Assembly (NCBI RefSeq): GCF_902493135.1 | Contig: NZ_CABUOD010000006.1 | Location: forward strand, 62,001 to 126,000 | Origin: an uncultured Parabacteroides sp. | GTDB taxonomy: Bacteria; Bacteroidota; Bacteroidia; Bacteroidales; Tannerellaceae | Reading direction: 5' to 3' | Length of the DNA stretch: 64,000 nt | In this document: piece after piece, positions 1 to 8,318 of the stretch | Position numbering within the stretch: position 1 is the stretch's first letter | How the letters are laid out: each line of letters opens with the position of its first letter | Position numbers and translations under genes: made by a program | Notes under the pieces: model-generated | Database searches by the model: none | Told to the model about the DNA's origin: nothing | The model's input: only the letters and a program-made list of their open reading frames with translations

Positions 1-1072
1 TCATTTCAATCCTGTTGGAATACTTAAATTCCAATCCATCAGGAATATAGTCCATTGCGACCAGACGAGGTATAATTTCTTCGTTCATCACATTTTCGAT
101 AAACCTGCGATATACCTCGATCCTGTCTCTGAAAATGTCCTGATGGGCTTTCGTACTTCCAACGTAACTTTGCATACCACCTGCCATTGATTCAGAACCC
201 AATATCAAATTGGCAACTTCTTTATTGGCAAATTCAATCAGCGAGGTATAAATTTTCTCGCTGTTGCTCATTGTGAAGGTCTTGATGTCTATCTCGTCGT
301 CTATCCCCGTGATTACCACTTTGTTTTGTGCGGCGTTGGCTATATCGTTCGCCAGGCGTTTACGGTCGCTGTTACTTTCTGAGATGGTCTTCCCATGGAT
401 AATCGGTTGCCCATACGTGCTCCCAAAGTTGACATAATTTGCGACGGTAAATTTTTTCGCCAAGATAAGAGGTGTTGTTGCTGAAAATAAGCCGATTGTG
501 CCGGAATTTATCAAAATGTAGTTTTGATTATATGCAGGCGAGGCTATATTCCAGTTGGGCAACCAAATGCCTTGCCGTTTGACCACGGTGTACTGGTCGG
601 GCAGTACGTTTCTCCGTTCAATCAGATTGACTTCTGCCAATTTTCCGGTCTTGGGATCGATATAAGGCATTATCTCTATCAGCGTGTAGCCGTAGAGTTT
701 GGATTCAACGATTCCTCTGACAATTTTATCGAATTGTGTGCCTTGAATTTTCTGTGTGTATTTTACGTCTTTGATGTATTTTCCTTTTTCATTGATCCGG
801 GCCAGCATGTACCGGTCTCCTAAGATTTGGGATTCCAACGTCTCTACGACGGAGCGTATATGTGCGTCCTGTTCGAGGCAGGCTTCGTAGAGGTCTATTA
901 ACCGGGAACGGTCGTCCAGTATCGTTCCTAACGTAATGTCTTGTCGAACTGACTTATAACGATTGTTCCTTTCGATTTCGCGAACGTATTCGACGATAGT
1001 TTTTTTGGAAGTGCGAAAGATGCTTTCCAACAGTTCTCCATTGAATGAGTTTTCGGATGTAACTACTTGCAT
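1..1072 (-). CDS. Phage portal protein, DUF935 / Mu gp29 type (partial)
   Basis: Portal proteins form the dodecameric ring at the capsid vertex through which DNA is packaged. The complement strand reads open from an ATG at 1070-1072 to the left edge with no stop, so at least 357 residues are present and the C-terminus lies outside. The translation starts MQVVTSENSFNGE and contains a DUF935-like body: LGTILDDRS, a region on cross-talk with LIERRNVLPDQ, then FANKEVANLILGSES and GSTKAHQDIFRDR, which match the Mu-type portal family as I know it. It is the only phage structural gene here on the minus strand, so the packaging and head-completion genes probably continue leftward. Family assignment is from motif recall, not a search. 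Confidence 0.8.
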   Translation of the reverse strand, partial: MQVVTSENSFNGELLESIFRTSKKTIVEYVREIERNNRYKSVRQDITLGTILDDRSRLIDLYEACLEQDAHIRSVVETLESQILGDRYMLARINEKGKYIKDVKYTQKIQGTQFDKIVRGIVESKLYGYTLIEIMPYIDPKTGKLAEVNLIERRNVLPDQYTVVKRQGIWLPNWNIASPAYNQNYILINSGTIGLFSATTPLILAKKFTVANYVNFGSTYGQPIIHGKTISESNSDRKRLANDIANAAQNKVVITGIDDEIDIKTFTMSNSEKIYTSLIEFANKEVANLILGSESMAGGMQSYVGSTKAHQDIFRDRIEVYRRFIENVMNEEIIPRLVAMDYIPDGLEFKYSNRIEM

Positions 1073-1274
1073 TTATTGTTATTTCGTACAGAATACCTTT
1101 ATCCGAAAAAAAATGTTGATGGCATTATTTACTTACACATCGGATTGGTTGTATTCCAGTCGGAGACAGGGTGGGAAATTTTCATTTTGTATGTACATTG
1201 AAATAGTATCATTGTGTGCGTTATTGTGCTATAATTAGCTGAAACACAAATATTTAAAGAGCTAAAAACTTAAA

Positions 1275-1301
1275 TTTATTACGTGTTTTTATCTATATTT
1301 G
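1275..1301 (+). promoter_or_regulatory. Bacteroidales-type promoter for the early gene block
   Basis: TATATTTG at 1294-1301 fits the Bacteroidales -7 consensus TAnnTTTG, and it sits about 35 bp before the first plus-strand start at 1336. The upstream -33 element is poor (TTTA at 1275-1278, spacing short), so strength is uncertain. The position between the divergent portal gene and the KilA-N block suits an early or lysogeny promoter. Confidence 0.5.
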
Positions 1302-1335
1302 CAGCAGTAAATTTAAAACAAAGTGGAAGTTATGA

Positions 1336-1767
1336 ATGAAAGTTAGAACAAAAGCTCCATTTACTGTAAAGTACATGGAGTTCCCGGAATTGCTTTTCGG
1401 AACATCCGAAAAAGGGTTAATCTATTTTGACGCAACGACTTACATCGCTGAAAAAGGTGACAGTAAGAAGCATTCGGCAATTGATTTCGCCCGAAAGTTT
1501 TCTTTTTGGTTCGAGAGTGTAAAGGATATTTACGAGATACCGGACTACGAGATTATGGTAACGGATGAGGCAACGGGGCACGTATTAATTGATCAGTCTT
1601 TGGCCTTGCTTTTCGTCGGCTATATAGATCCAGCTTTCGGGGTTTATATGACAGAGAGGATGTCAGAACTATTTCTGGATGGTGTTACTCTTTCGGACAC
1701 TCGTATTGTACAGGCAATCAGAAACAGATTAACGAAAGACGAATTACTTAAATTGATAGACGAATGA
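1336..1767 (+). CDS. Unknown small phage protein (143 aa)
   Basis: I do not recognise a family. The protein is acidic and mixed alpha/beta with no membrane segment, signal peptide or cysteine cluster. It is first in a tight plus-strand block: its TGA overlaps the next ATG (ATGA at 1764-1767), and the KilA-N antirepressor follows, so it is probably an early phage gene. An ATG at 1332 is followed by an in-frame stop after four codons, so the ATG at 1336 is the usable start. Its promoter is probably the TATATTTG box 35 bp upstream. Confidence 0.6.
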   Translation: MKVRTKAPFTVKYMEFPELLFGTSEKGLIYFDATTYIAEKGDSKKHSAIDFARKFSFWFESVKDIYEIPDYEIMVTDEATGHVLIDQSLALLFVGYIDPAFGVYMTERMSELFLDGVTLSDTRIVQAIRNRLTKDELLKLIDE

Positions 1768-2126
1768 AGAGAAGTCCATTTCATCAACCTAAGCCCGTTC
1801 TGATATTTAACGGGGCTTACATCTTAGTCGGTATAACCCGATCTATTCGAAGCGCCTCAGAAATATCCAAGACTAACGCGCAGGCGATATCGTTTGCCTG
1901 TACAGGAAGATATATTTCGGCAGGCAGTTTTTATTTCAGACATATTCATCCGGACATTGAGATTGAAATTACGGATTTGGATACGTTGAAATTGCAGGAT
2001 TATGACCAGATGTGTCATGTTGAAAGACGCTATCATTCCGTCCGGGAGATGGCAAGACGTAAAAAGATAAATGACCAGAAATGTAAAAACAACCATATTG
2101 AAAATAACGACCATGATGACAAATGA
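1764..2126 (+). CDS. Unknown small basic phage protein (120 aa)
   Basis: No family is recognised. The start overlaps the previous stop by ATGA, which implies translational coupling. The middle (residues 15-70) alternates hydrophobic and polar residues like a small beta domain. The tail from about residue 88 is strongly charged (REMARRKK, then a His/Asn/Asp-rich end) and may contact nucleic acid or be disordered. The gene overlaps the start of the KilA-N gene by about a dozen bases. The KilA-N neighbour suggests a regulatory role, but nothing in the sequence proves that. Confidence 0.55.
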   Translation: MKRSPFHQPKPVLIFNGAYILVGITRSIRSASEISKTNAQAISFACTGRYISAGSFYFRHIHPDIEIEITDLDTLKLQDYDQMCHVERRYHSVREMARRKKINDQKCKNNHIENNDHDDK

Positions 2127-3255
2127 TATTTTAAAGAGCTTGATTTTTGAGGAGTCATCCATTCGCGCGATACTCCATGAAGACGAAACCGTTGTTTGGC
2201 TTTGCCTGAATGACCTGTTGAAAGCATTAGACCGTGTATGTATGATGGATAGCGGTCAGGCGATGCGGATTTGTAGAACCTCTTTCCGAATAGCTTTCAA
2301 AGAAGGGGGGCGTAACCGCTGGGGAGTGAAACCCTACGACGTGCATAACCTGCTTCAGGTTATCCGAACGGAAAACGGTAAGATTGCAAAAGTATGTGAT
2401 CGTATGCAGGAATGGATTAATGGATTGCCTGTAGGTATGGAATCGAATATATCAGTCAGACCATCCATTCAATCCCAAACGAGGGAAGCAATCATTTTCA
2501 ACTATCAAGACAAGTTTCCAATTACTTTTAAGACGGATGGCGGAAAAACGATGATTAATGCCACGCAGATGGCCCGTAGTTTCGGTAAGTTACCAGCGGA
2601 GTGGTTACGTCTCGCAGCGACACAGGAGTTCAGAGAGGCACTTGTACGTCGAGGAGATTCAATTTCTTTGGGAAGTCAGATTATGACTACCCGTGGAAAC
2701 ACCGGGGCGACCTGGATTGAGGAATCGCTTGCCATGGAGTTTGCCCGTTGGTTGTCCCCGGATTTTTCTGCCTGGTGTAACAGTCGTATCGAAGAATTAG
2801 TAACCAAGGGTTACGCATCGATGCCGGTTCATCGCAACCGTTGTTCCAGTTTCAGTGAGGCCGTGAGTAATTTCCCCGTTCCACAGAATTTTGAAGAGGC
2901 TTTGATGTTGGCTGCGGACCAAGCGAAAAAGATTCGTGAAGACGAACCTAAAGTTGCTTTTTATAAGGAGTACGTGGAAGATCGGGATTGTTTTAAGAGC
3001 GGGCGAATTGCCGAGGAGCTACAAATTACAACTGTCCAGTTGCATCGTTTTCTGGCAGAAAATAATATCGTGAAGTTTGAAAAGAAGCAATGGGTGGTTT
3101 TCACTCCTTATCAGGCTTTGCAATGTGACGTGCCGTATATGTGGGAGAAAAAGAATGGTAAGGTTTATCCTACCGGTAGCGTTAAACGGTGGACTCCTGC
3201 CGGTCGTGAGTATATTCTTGAGTTATGGCGCTCCAAACATCCGGAAGAATATTAA
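2113..3255 (+). CDS. BRO/KilA-N domain antirepressor-like protein
   Basis: This looks like a phage antirepressor or regulator built of DNA-binding modules. The first ~100 residues resemble a BRO-N-like domain (WLCLNDLLKAL, then a W/G-V-K-P turn). The middle (about residues 145-240) matches KilA-N: MINATQMARSFGK with WLRLAAT and WLSPDFSAWCNSRIEEL. The C-terminal ~110 residues resemble the phage antirepressor C-terminal (ANT/KilAC) domain: FYKEYVEDRDC, then a helix-turn-helix-like IAEELQITTVQLHRFL and a terminal TPAGREYI. An upstream in-frame ATG at 2071 exists, but it overlaps the preceding gene by 56 bp. ATGATG at 2113/2116 gives the typical short overlap and was chosen. Length 380 aa. Confidence 0.75.
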   Translation: MMTNDILKSLIFEESSIRAILHEDETVVWLCLNDLLKALDRVCMMDSGQAMRICRTSFRIAFKEGGRNRWGVKPYDVHNLLQVIRTENGKIAKVCDRMQEWINGLPVGMESNISVRPSIQSQTREAIIFNYQDKFPITFKTDGGKTMINATQMARSFGKLPAEWLRLAATQEFREALVRRGDSISLGSQIMTTRGNTGATWIEESLAMEFARWLSPDFSAWCNSRIEELVTKGYASMPVHRNRCSSFSEAVSNFPVPQNFEEALMLAADQAKKIREDEPKVAFYKEYVEDRDCFKSGRIAEELQITTVQLHRFLAENNIVKFEKKQWVVFTPYQALQCDVPYMWEKKNGKVYPTGSVKRWTPAGREYILELWRSKHPEEY

Positions 3256-3256
3256 T

Positions 3257-3703
3257 ATGGGGGAAAGTATCATTCATAAAATAATCCGTAAGACGGGACG
3301 CAAACCCAGTGCCTGTAAATGTGAGGCTTGCCGTAACCAATGCCGTACTCCTTGTTTAGGTACACCGGAGGATATATTACGGTTGATAAAAGCCGATTAC
3401 CGGGATAAACTTGCTGTAAGTTTCTGGTGTGTGGGTATGCTTTTGGGACGGATGAGACACCCTATTGTCATGGTGCAGATTGTCACGACAGAGGAAGGCT
3501 GGTGTGTTTTTTATCACGATGGATTGTGCGAACTTCATAATAAGGGCCTGAAACCTACGGAAGGACGCTTATCTCACCACTCAATCACAAAGGAAAATTA
3601 TAGTTTCAGTAAAAGTTTGGCTTATAATGTGGCGAAAGAATGGCTGGCAGAAGAAAATTTACCTGTGATTGAAGAGGTATTCAGTTATTTCGAGGATGGG
3701 TAG
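3257..3703 (+). CDS. Cysteine-rich YkgJ-like zinc/iron-chelating protein
   Basis: The N-terminus has a dense cysteine cluster, CKCEACRNQCRTPC at about residues 18-31, and later DGLCELHNKGLKP. This arrangement resembles the YkgJ-type putative metal-chelating family (CxxC...C followed by a late C-x-L-H near GLKP). The role in phages is not known to me. Metal binding is an inference from the cysteines. I chose the ATG at 3257, one base after the KilA-N stop, because the longer frame from 3077 lies entirely within the KilA-N gene. Length is 148 aa, with no membrane segment. It is co-transcribed with the KilA-N gene by position. Confidence 0.6.
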   Translation: MGESIIHKIIRKTGRKPSACKCEACRNQCRTPCLGTPEDILRLIKADYRDKLAVSFWCVGMLLGRMRHPIVMVQIVTTEEGWCVFYHDGLCELHNKGLKPTEGRLSHHSITKENYSFSKSLAYNVAKEWLAEENLPVIEEVFSYFEDG

Positions 3704-3721
3704 CAATAAAAAAGTTCCGGA

Positions 3722-3771
3722 TTAAACTAATTGCTCCCAGTTGAACTAATCTTGCCTTAGTTTACACTAAT
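3722..3771 (+). repeat. Three spaced ACTAAT direct repeats (operator-like)
   Basis: TTAAACTAAT at 3722-3731, TTGAACTAAT at 3741-3750 and TTACACTAAT at 3762-3771 share TTxxACTAAT. Their starts are 19 and 21 bp apart, about two helical turns, just before the small gene at 3785. Regular phasing on one face of the helix suggests protein-binding sites. Which protein would bind is unknown. Confidence 0.4.
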
Positions 3772-3784
3772 TAAATTCAATGGT

Positions 3785-3967
3785 ATGAAACTAAAGCGAA
3801 CAATGACGTATGAGGAAATGGCCGCACACATGGCTCAACATTCCTTTAAGCACATCAACCGGGTGAACGTCGGGAAGTATGCCCGTATGAAAGGGTTTCA
3901 GGTTTACAAATGGATGGTGGACCGGCAGCGGCATTTCTGTTATGTGAATCCAAATTTGCAGGAATAA
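3785..3967 (+). CDS. Small basic phage protein (60 aa)
   Basis: No family is recognised. It is a short basic protein with an amphipathic start (MTYEEMAAHMAQHSFKHINR) followed by a Lys/Arg/Tyr-rich second half (GKYARMKGFQVYKW, RQRHFCYV). This could form a small winged or helix-turn-helix-like DNA-binding unit, but that is speculative. It lies directly behind the three ACTAAT repeats and directly before a good Rho-independent terminator, so it is the last gene of the early block or a single-gene transcript. Confidence 0.5.
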   Translation: MKLKRTMTYEEMAAHMAQHSFKHINRVNVGKYARMKGFQVYKWMVDRQRHFCYVNPNLQE

Positions 3968-3991
3968 GGGAAGGCGATTTCAAAAGGAAAG

Positions 3992-4022
3992 GAGATGTAC
4001 GGCAAGGCTACATCTCTTTTTT
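3992..4022 (+). terminator. Rho-independent terminator after the early block
   Basis: GAGATGTA at 3992-3999 pairs perfectly with TACATCTC at 4009-4016 around a 9-nt loop, and is followed by six T (4017-4022). It ends transcription 25 bp after the 60-residue gene. Confidence 0.8.
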
Positions 4023-4060
4023 GTAACATACTGGTTGATGGTATTATATTCCGATTACCT

Positions 4061-4068
4061 TAATTCCG
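4061..4068. repeat. Left 8-bp target-site duplication of the IS element
   Basis: TAATTCCG lies immediately outside the left IS end and recurs immediately outside the right end at 5415-5422. IS256-family elements make 8-9 bp duplications. The identity of the copies means the insertion is undecayed. Confidence 0.85.
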
Positions 4069-5414
4069 GGCCCTGTCCACTATTTTGTGTAAATAGAAAA
4101 CTTCAGGATTCAGGTTTTATACTTGGATCCTGTTTTCAAATATAGTTATAAATTGGTTAAAAATCAACGCCCAATTCCAAATAGGTTGATACCATTTCTT
4201 TTCGATTTCTGTAATAGCCAGATACACAGATTTTTTTAAGGCCTCATCATTTGGGAATGATAGCTTATTTTTAGTGTACTTTCTAATTTTTCCATTTAGG
4301 TTTTCAATGAGATTAGTGGTATAGATAATCTTTCTAATCTCAACTGGAAAGTCAAAGAATACGGTTAGTTCTTCCCAATTATTTCTCCATGAGCGTATTG
4401 CATAGGGATATTTACTGCCCCATTTTTGCTCCAAGTTATCTAACTCCATCTTTGCAGCTTCTTTAGTGGGTGCATTATAAATGTTCTTTAGATCAGAAGT
4501 GAACTCCTTTTTTTCTTTCCAAACCACATAGCGACAGGAATTTCTGATTTGATGTACCACGCATATTTGGGTGGTAGAGGCAGGAAACACACTCTTGATG
4601 GTTTCTGTAAACCCATTCAGGTTATCAGTAACAGTAATTAGAATATCTTCTACGCCACGGGCTTTTAGATCCGTTAAAACTCCCATCCAGAAAGCAGCAC
4701 TCTCGTTTTTACCAACCCACATACCCAGTACCTCTTTTAAACCATCCTTATTCAGGCCTATACAGAGATAAACAGTCTTGTTGATAACCTTGCCATTTTC
4801 CCTAACCTTGAATACGATGCCATCCATCCAGACAATCATGTATAAGCTCTCCAGAGGACGATTCTGCCACTCTGAAGCAGCCTGGCTAACCTTATTAGTA
4901 ATAATAGAGATGGCAGAAGTGGAGAGATTTATACCGTATATTTCCTGCATTTCCGACTCAATGTCAGCGACGCTCATGCCTTTGGCATAAAGAGAGATGA
5001 CAAGACGTTCGATAGATAAACCGCGGGATTGGTGCTTAGGAACTACAACAGGCTCAAAGTCGCCTTCCCTATCACGGGGAACCTGAATAACAGATTCACC
5101 CATCTCTGTTTGAATCTGCTTCTTATAACTACCATTGCGGGAATTGCCACTATGATCTCCTTTATTGGAGTGTTTCTCATAACCTAAATGATTATCCATC
5201 TCTGCTTCCAACATTTGCTCATATACACGAGTATGAAGCTCTTTCATGAAAGCGGTTACATCTTCACCTGTCTTAAATTGGGACAGAAACTCTTTACTTA
5301 AAAATTCTTTGGGAATGTCCATAAAATCTGCTTTTTATAAAGTTAATACATAAATAAAAAAACCACGAGAAAAATCCCGTAGTTTTCTATTTACACAATC
5401 AGATGGATAGTCCC
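4069..5414 (-). mobile_element. Complete IS256-family insertion sequence (1,346 bp)
   Basis: The element is bounded by imperfect terminal inverted repeats: 4069-4102 against the complement of 5381-5414, 26 of 34 positions matching, with the inner 18 (from TTGTGTAAATAG onward) identical. It contains one intact transposase gene on the minus strand and is flanked by the 8-bp duplication TAATTCCG. Both ends begin GG...CT.TCCA. It inserted in an intergenic stretch behind a terminator, so no phage gene is broken. The right end carries a short hairpin-like patch just inside the repeat (ACGAGAAAAATCCCGT). Confidence 0.92.
4117..5322 (-). CDS. IS256-family (mutator-type) transposase
   Basis: This enzyme carries out DDE-type transposition of the surrounding IS. 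The 401-residue length is normal for the family. Family hallmarks are visible: a long N-terminal region with NGSYKKQIQTEMGE and IQVPRDREGDFEP, the first catalytic Asp in IVWMDGIVFKV, the second in ILITVTDNLNGF, the C/DxxH signature region TTQICVVHQIRNS, and the terminal TTNLIENLNGKIRK with the catalytic Glu. The gene has no visible frameshift or internal stop, so it is probably active. The ATG is 59 bp inside the right inverted repeat edge. It is transcribed opposite to the phage genes. Confidence 0.95.
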   Translation of the reverse strand: MDIPKEFLSKEFLSQFKTGEDVTAFMKELHTRVYEQMLEAEMDNHLGYEKHSNKGDHSGNSRNGSYKKQIQTEMGESVIQVPRDREGDFEPVVVPKHQSRGLSIERLVISLYAKGMSVADIESEMQEIYGINLSTSAISIITNKVSQAASEWQNRPLESLYMIVWMDGIVFKVRENGKVINKTVYLCIGLNKDGLKEVLGMWVGKNESAAFWMGVLTDLKARGVEDILITVTDNLNGFTETIKSVFPASTTQICVVHQIRNSCRYVVWKEKKEFTSDLKNIYNAPTKEAAKMELDNLEQKWGSKYPYAIRSWRNNWEELTVFFDFPVEIRKIIYTTNLIENLNGKIRKYTKNKLSFPNDEALKKSVYLAITEIEKKWYQPIWNWALIFNQFITIFENRIQV

Positions 5415-5422
5415 TAATTCCG
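5415..5422. repeat. Right 8-bp target-site duplication of the IS element
   Basis: TAATTCCG, identical to 4061-4068. Removing 4069-5422 restores the probable pre-insertion intergenic sequence. Confidence 0.85.
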
Positions 5423-5525
5423 GCAACTACCATGTATTATATATATATTATAATATTATCTTTATAAAAGGAACTTATAAAATCAATACAACCAAATAGA
5501 CCGCAAGGGATATTTGGTTGTCATT

Positions 5526-5579
5526 AGGGGTATAAAAGTATAATCTGAACGAAGTGAAGATTATTACTTTTATACCCCT
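5526..5579 (+). other. Long hairpin in the 412-bp gene-free stretch
   Basis: The stretch 5423-5834 holds no convincing gene. It contains AGGGGTATAAAAGTA followed by (T)AATC at 5526-5545, which pairs with the complement at 5559-5579 with a single bulge. That gives a stem of about 20 bp with a 13-nt loop (TGAACGAAGTGAA region). No uniform T run follows (CTTTCTCTC), so it is not a textbook terminator. It may instead be an RNA structure or a binding site ahead of the head genes. Confidence 0.55.
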
Positions 5580-5594
5580 TTCTCTCTTCTCTTT

Positions 5595-5626
5595 CTTCAT
5601 AGTTTCCACTTGTGGGAACTATGAAG
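5595..5626 (+). other. Second hairpin upstream of the head operon
   Basis: CTTCATAGTT at 5595-5604 pairs with AACTATGAAG at 5617-5626 around TCCACTTGTGGG, which can extend the stem. It is followed by GACTCCTTTTG. Together with the hairpin at 5526-5579 this gene-free stretch is unusually structured. The rest (5627-5834) shows no further feature I can name. Confidence 0.5.
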
Positions 5627-5834
5627 GACTCCTTTTGAAGTATTCTTGTTATTACGAGCTTCAAGCCACTTCCAGTATCACACTTCAAGCAGAAGACTGC
5701 TAAGGTTATTACTCAAACCAGCTATTTTCCCAGGTTCTTAAAAAAGTCTTTTTCTTATTCCTTTCCGTTCCTGACGTGCCCGCGTCCACGTACCCACGCT
5801 CCTCAGCTTCCCGAAAAAACTTTTTTGTTTTGAA

Positions 5835-7124
5835 ATGCCTATTCTGCCGCAAAGTAAATTTATGGATACGGAAAAATTTAAAAACATAGTCGGTGAAGCT
5901 AAAAACGGGGGAATCGCGACGATCCGTTTTTTTGGCAAAGTAACAGAAGACTCTACCACCCAGTTTAATTATGAATTTGATTATCTGGAGAATGTAGTCC
6001 GTCCTTCCCTAATCCGGGTACTTATCAATTCCGAGGGCGGTTCTGTGCTGTACGGCATGGGTACATACTCTACCATTCAGAACTCGACGGTTCCCACGGA
6101 GTGTATCATCGAGGGTATGGCCGCCTCTATGGGTTCGATTATCTGGGCAGCCGGAAATAAGTCTTTGATGCGAGATTATTCCATTCTAATGATTCACAAC
6201 CCTTTCCAGCCCGATGGCGAAGAAGAAAAAGAGCCTTCGGAACTGGTGAAGGCTTTTACCAAGCAAATTGAAACCATTTATCGCAAGCGCTTCGGTTTGA
6301 AGGCCGAGCTTGTCAGGGCAATCATGGACGGGGCGGCAGAGAAAGACGGAACTTTTTTCGATGCAGCCGGAGCTGTCCGGGCGGGAATTATCCCGGCAGA
6401 GAGTGTGTTGCACACCTCCAAGCAGATTTGCGAACGTGTAAAAAACGAGTTATCGGGGGTTGAAGATGTTACCCGCATTCAAACTTTGATGACTGCAATC
6501 AGTGCTTCCCTTCCGGCGGAAGAGGGCAATAAACTTTTTGATGAAGAAACCACTAATCTACACGAAATTAATAAGAACATGAGTACAGAAAAGACAAATT
6601 CACTGGAATACGCTGCCGTTGCAGCTACGCTTGGGTTAAAAGACAATTATGAAGTGAAGGATGTAATGGCCCGTCTGAATACTCTGGTATCGGTTGAAGC
6701 GAAGTTGAAAGAGACGGAAAAGTCCCTCACGGATGCCCAGACCGTGATAGCCGGAAAAGATGCCACTATCACCAATTTACAGAAAGACCTCACCACCGCC
6801 ACGGCATCGCTTTCGGCTTACCAGCAAAAAGAGGCAGCCGAAAAGAAAGCGAAAAACGAGTCTGTTATCGAGGCGGCTATCGAAGCCGGTAAGATTACCC
6901 TTGAATCGAAAGAGGGTTGGCTGGCTATGGCCGAGAGCAATCCGGAACTGGTGGAAAGGACACTGGCTTCCATTCCGAACCGGGAACAGATTTCGAAAGA
7001 GATTGCCAATGATCCGGCGAATATCCAGGCAGCGGCAGGCGCATTGAAAACCGCCGAGGACAAGATAGCTGAAAAGGTGACGCAGGTCGTGGGTGAAAAC
7101 TTCGAGTTCAAGAAGATACAGTAA
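5835..7124 (+). CDS. ClpP-like prohead protease fused to scaffold
   Basis: This is a head maturation protease with a scaffold tail. Residues ~15-200 form a ClpP/S14-type serine protease fold: LINSEGGSVLYGM, the nucleophile Ser98 in GMAASMGS, and the catalytic His121 in ILMIHNP. Residues ~249-429 are Ala/Lys/Glu-rich coiled coil (EAKLKETEKSLTDAQ...), typical of a scaffold that organises capsid assembly and is then cleaved. An internal ATG at 6579 (residue 249, MSTEKTNSLEY) sits exactly at the domain border and could initiate a free scaffold. The start could also be the ATG at 5862 (MDTEKF). The capsid gene follows about 115 bp downstream, as expected. Confidence 0.88.
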   Translation: MPILPQSKFMDTEKFKNIVGEAKNGGIATIRFFGKVTEDSTTQFNYEFDYLENVVRPSLIRVLINSEGGSVLYGMGTYSTIQNSTVPTECIIEGMAASMGSIIWAAGNKSLMRDYSILMIHNPFQPDGEEEKEPSELVKAFTKQIETIYRKRFGLKAELVRAIMDGAAEKDGTFFDAAGAVRAGIIPAESVLHTSKQICERVKNELSGVEDVTRIQTLMTAISASLPAEEGNKLFDEETTNLHEINKNMSTEKTNSLEYAAVAATLGLKDNYEVKDVMARLNTLVSVEAKLKETEKSLTDAQTVIAGKDATITNLQKDLTTATASLSAYQQKEAAEKKAKNESVIEAAIEAGKITLESKEGWLAMAESNPELVERTLASIPNREQISKEIANDPANIQAAAGALKTAEDKIAEKVTQVVGENFEFKKIQ

Positions 7125-7240
7125 CTTCTACCTTTATTATATGACGTGTTGCCCGCTGGCAGACACAACACACGTATTGGCGCATACGGTAGTGCAGATT
7201 AAGCTGAAGATCAACGAATAATCAAAAAACTACCATAACA

Positions 7241-8290
7241 ATGGCTGATACAACAACTTTTTTGCAAAACGGGTATAATGGCGAAGTCTTAGAAGATTTA
7301 ATCTCCTATACCGCGCAGGGTAACGACACTTTCAGAGAAGGTCTTATCCATATCAAATCGGGCATCCAGCACAAATACACGCTGCCTGCCATCAAGTTAG
7401 GCGACATTATCCAGGATAATGTTCCGACCCCTACCAGTAACCACGGGAAGAAAGGTGAAAACGGAGAGAACGAATACACCTTTACAGAGCGTTATCTGGA
7501 GCCCTCCGATTTTATGATTTATCTCGAATTTAATCCCAGAGACTACGAAAAATACTGGAAGTTCGCCCAGCCCGACGGAAATCTGGTTTTCAGGGAATTA
7601 GACCCCAAGATTCAGGCTACGATGCTCCGTTTGCTAATGGATAAGAAGAACGAGTACATCGGAAATGCTATCTGGACGGCGGCTAAAGGTGGAGCGGCAA
7701 ATGCCGGTATCACTGCTCCGGCAGATTCTATTCAAATCGGCAGAGGTAAAGAAAAATATTTCGACGGCATCATTAAACGAATCATTGATAATGTCAATGC
7801 CACGGATGCTGCAACTATCGCGGGGGGACAGTGTATCGTGTCCGGCAATACGGAACTGACCGACGGTGCGGCTGTTGAGAAGGCCCTTTACGCCATGTGG
7901 AAAAAGTGCCCTAAACAGATCCGCAAAAAGACAAGCCTTGCATTTGTAATTGGCTGGGACGCTTGGGATGCCTACGACCAGTACATTTCCGACAAGCAGG
8001 TGAAATATTCTGAAAATACCGAAGTGAACCGTTACCGCTTCAAAGGCAAGAGAATCATACCGATTGTAGGTATCCCCGAACATACGATTACGTTGGGAGA
8101 GTTCAACACCGGCATGGAGTCGAACCTCTGGATGGGTGTAGATTTTGCCAACGACACTGAAGTCTTGAAAGTAGACCGTCTGCAATCCAATTCCGAATTA
8201 TTCTTTTTCCAGCTTAGGATGAAAATGGACGTAAATATCGTGCGTCCGGGAGAGATTGTCATTCATACGGCTTACAAGAAAACAGTCTAA
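7241..8290 (+). CDS. Major capsid protein
   Basis: This is the main head subunit. The position directly after the protease/scaffold gene, the 349-residue length and the soluble mixed alpha/beta composition support it. Features seen are an N-terminal arm (MADTTTFLQNGYNGE), a flexible polar loop TSNHGKKGENGENEY suited to an E-loop, and a conserved-looking C-terminal region LRMKMDVNIVRPGEIVIHT typical of Bacteroidetes phage capsid proteins. It resembles neither the lambda gpE family nor other families strongly enough for me to name one. A hairpin terminator follows 29 bp after the stop, giving a discrete highly expressed unit. Confidence 0.8.
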   Translation: MADTTTFLQNGYNGEVLEDLISYTAQGNDTFREGLIHIKSGIQHKYTLPAIKLGDIIQDNVPTPTSNHGKKGENGENEYTFTERYLEPSDFMIYLEFNPRDYEKYWKFAQPDGNLVFRELDPKIQATMLRLLMDKKNEYIGNAIWTAAKGGAANAGITAPADSIQIGRGKEKYFDGIIKRIIDNVNATDAATIAGGQCIVSGNTELTDGAAVEKALYAMWKKCPKQIRKKTSLAFVIGWDAWDAYDQYISDKQVKYSENTEVNRYRFKGKRIIPIVGIPEHTITLGEFNTGMESNLWMGVDFANDTEVLKVDRLQSNSELFFFQLRMKMDVNIVRPGEIVIHTAYKKTV

Positions 8291-8318
8291 AACCATTTTA
8301 TCAAATTCTTTAATCACA

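Noticed and set aside
4571..4990. Open frames on the plus strand through the transposase
   Set aside because: They are antisense shadows of an intact IS256 transposase.
7141..7221. 26-codon frame between scaffold and capsid genes
   Set aside because: It has a plausible start but no supporting motif or coupling. The stretch instead forms an imperfect hairpin (GTGTTG ... CAACAC), so I do not call it a gene.
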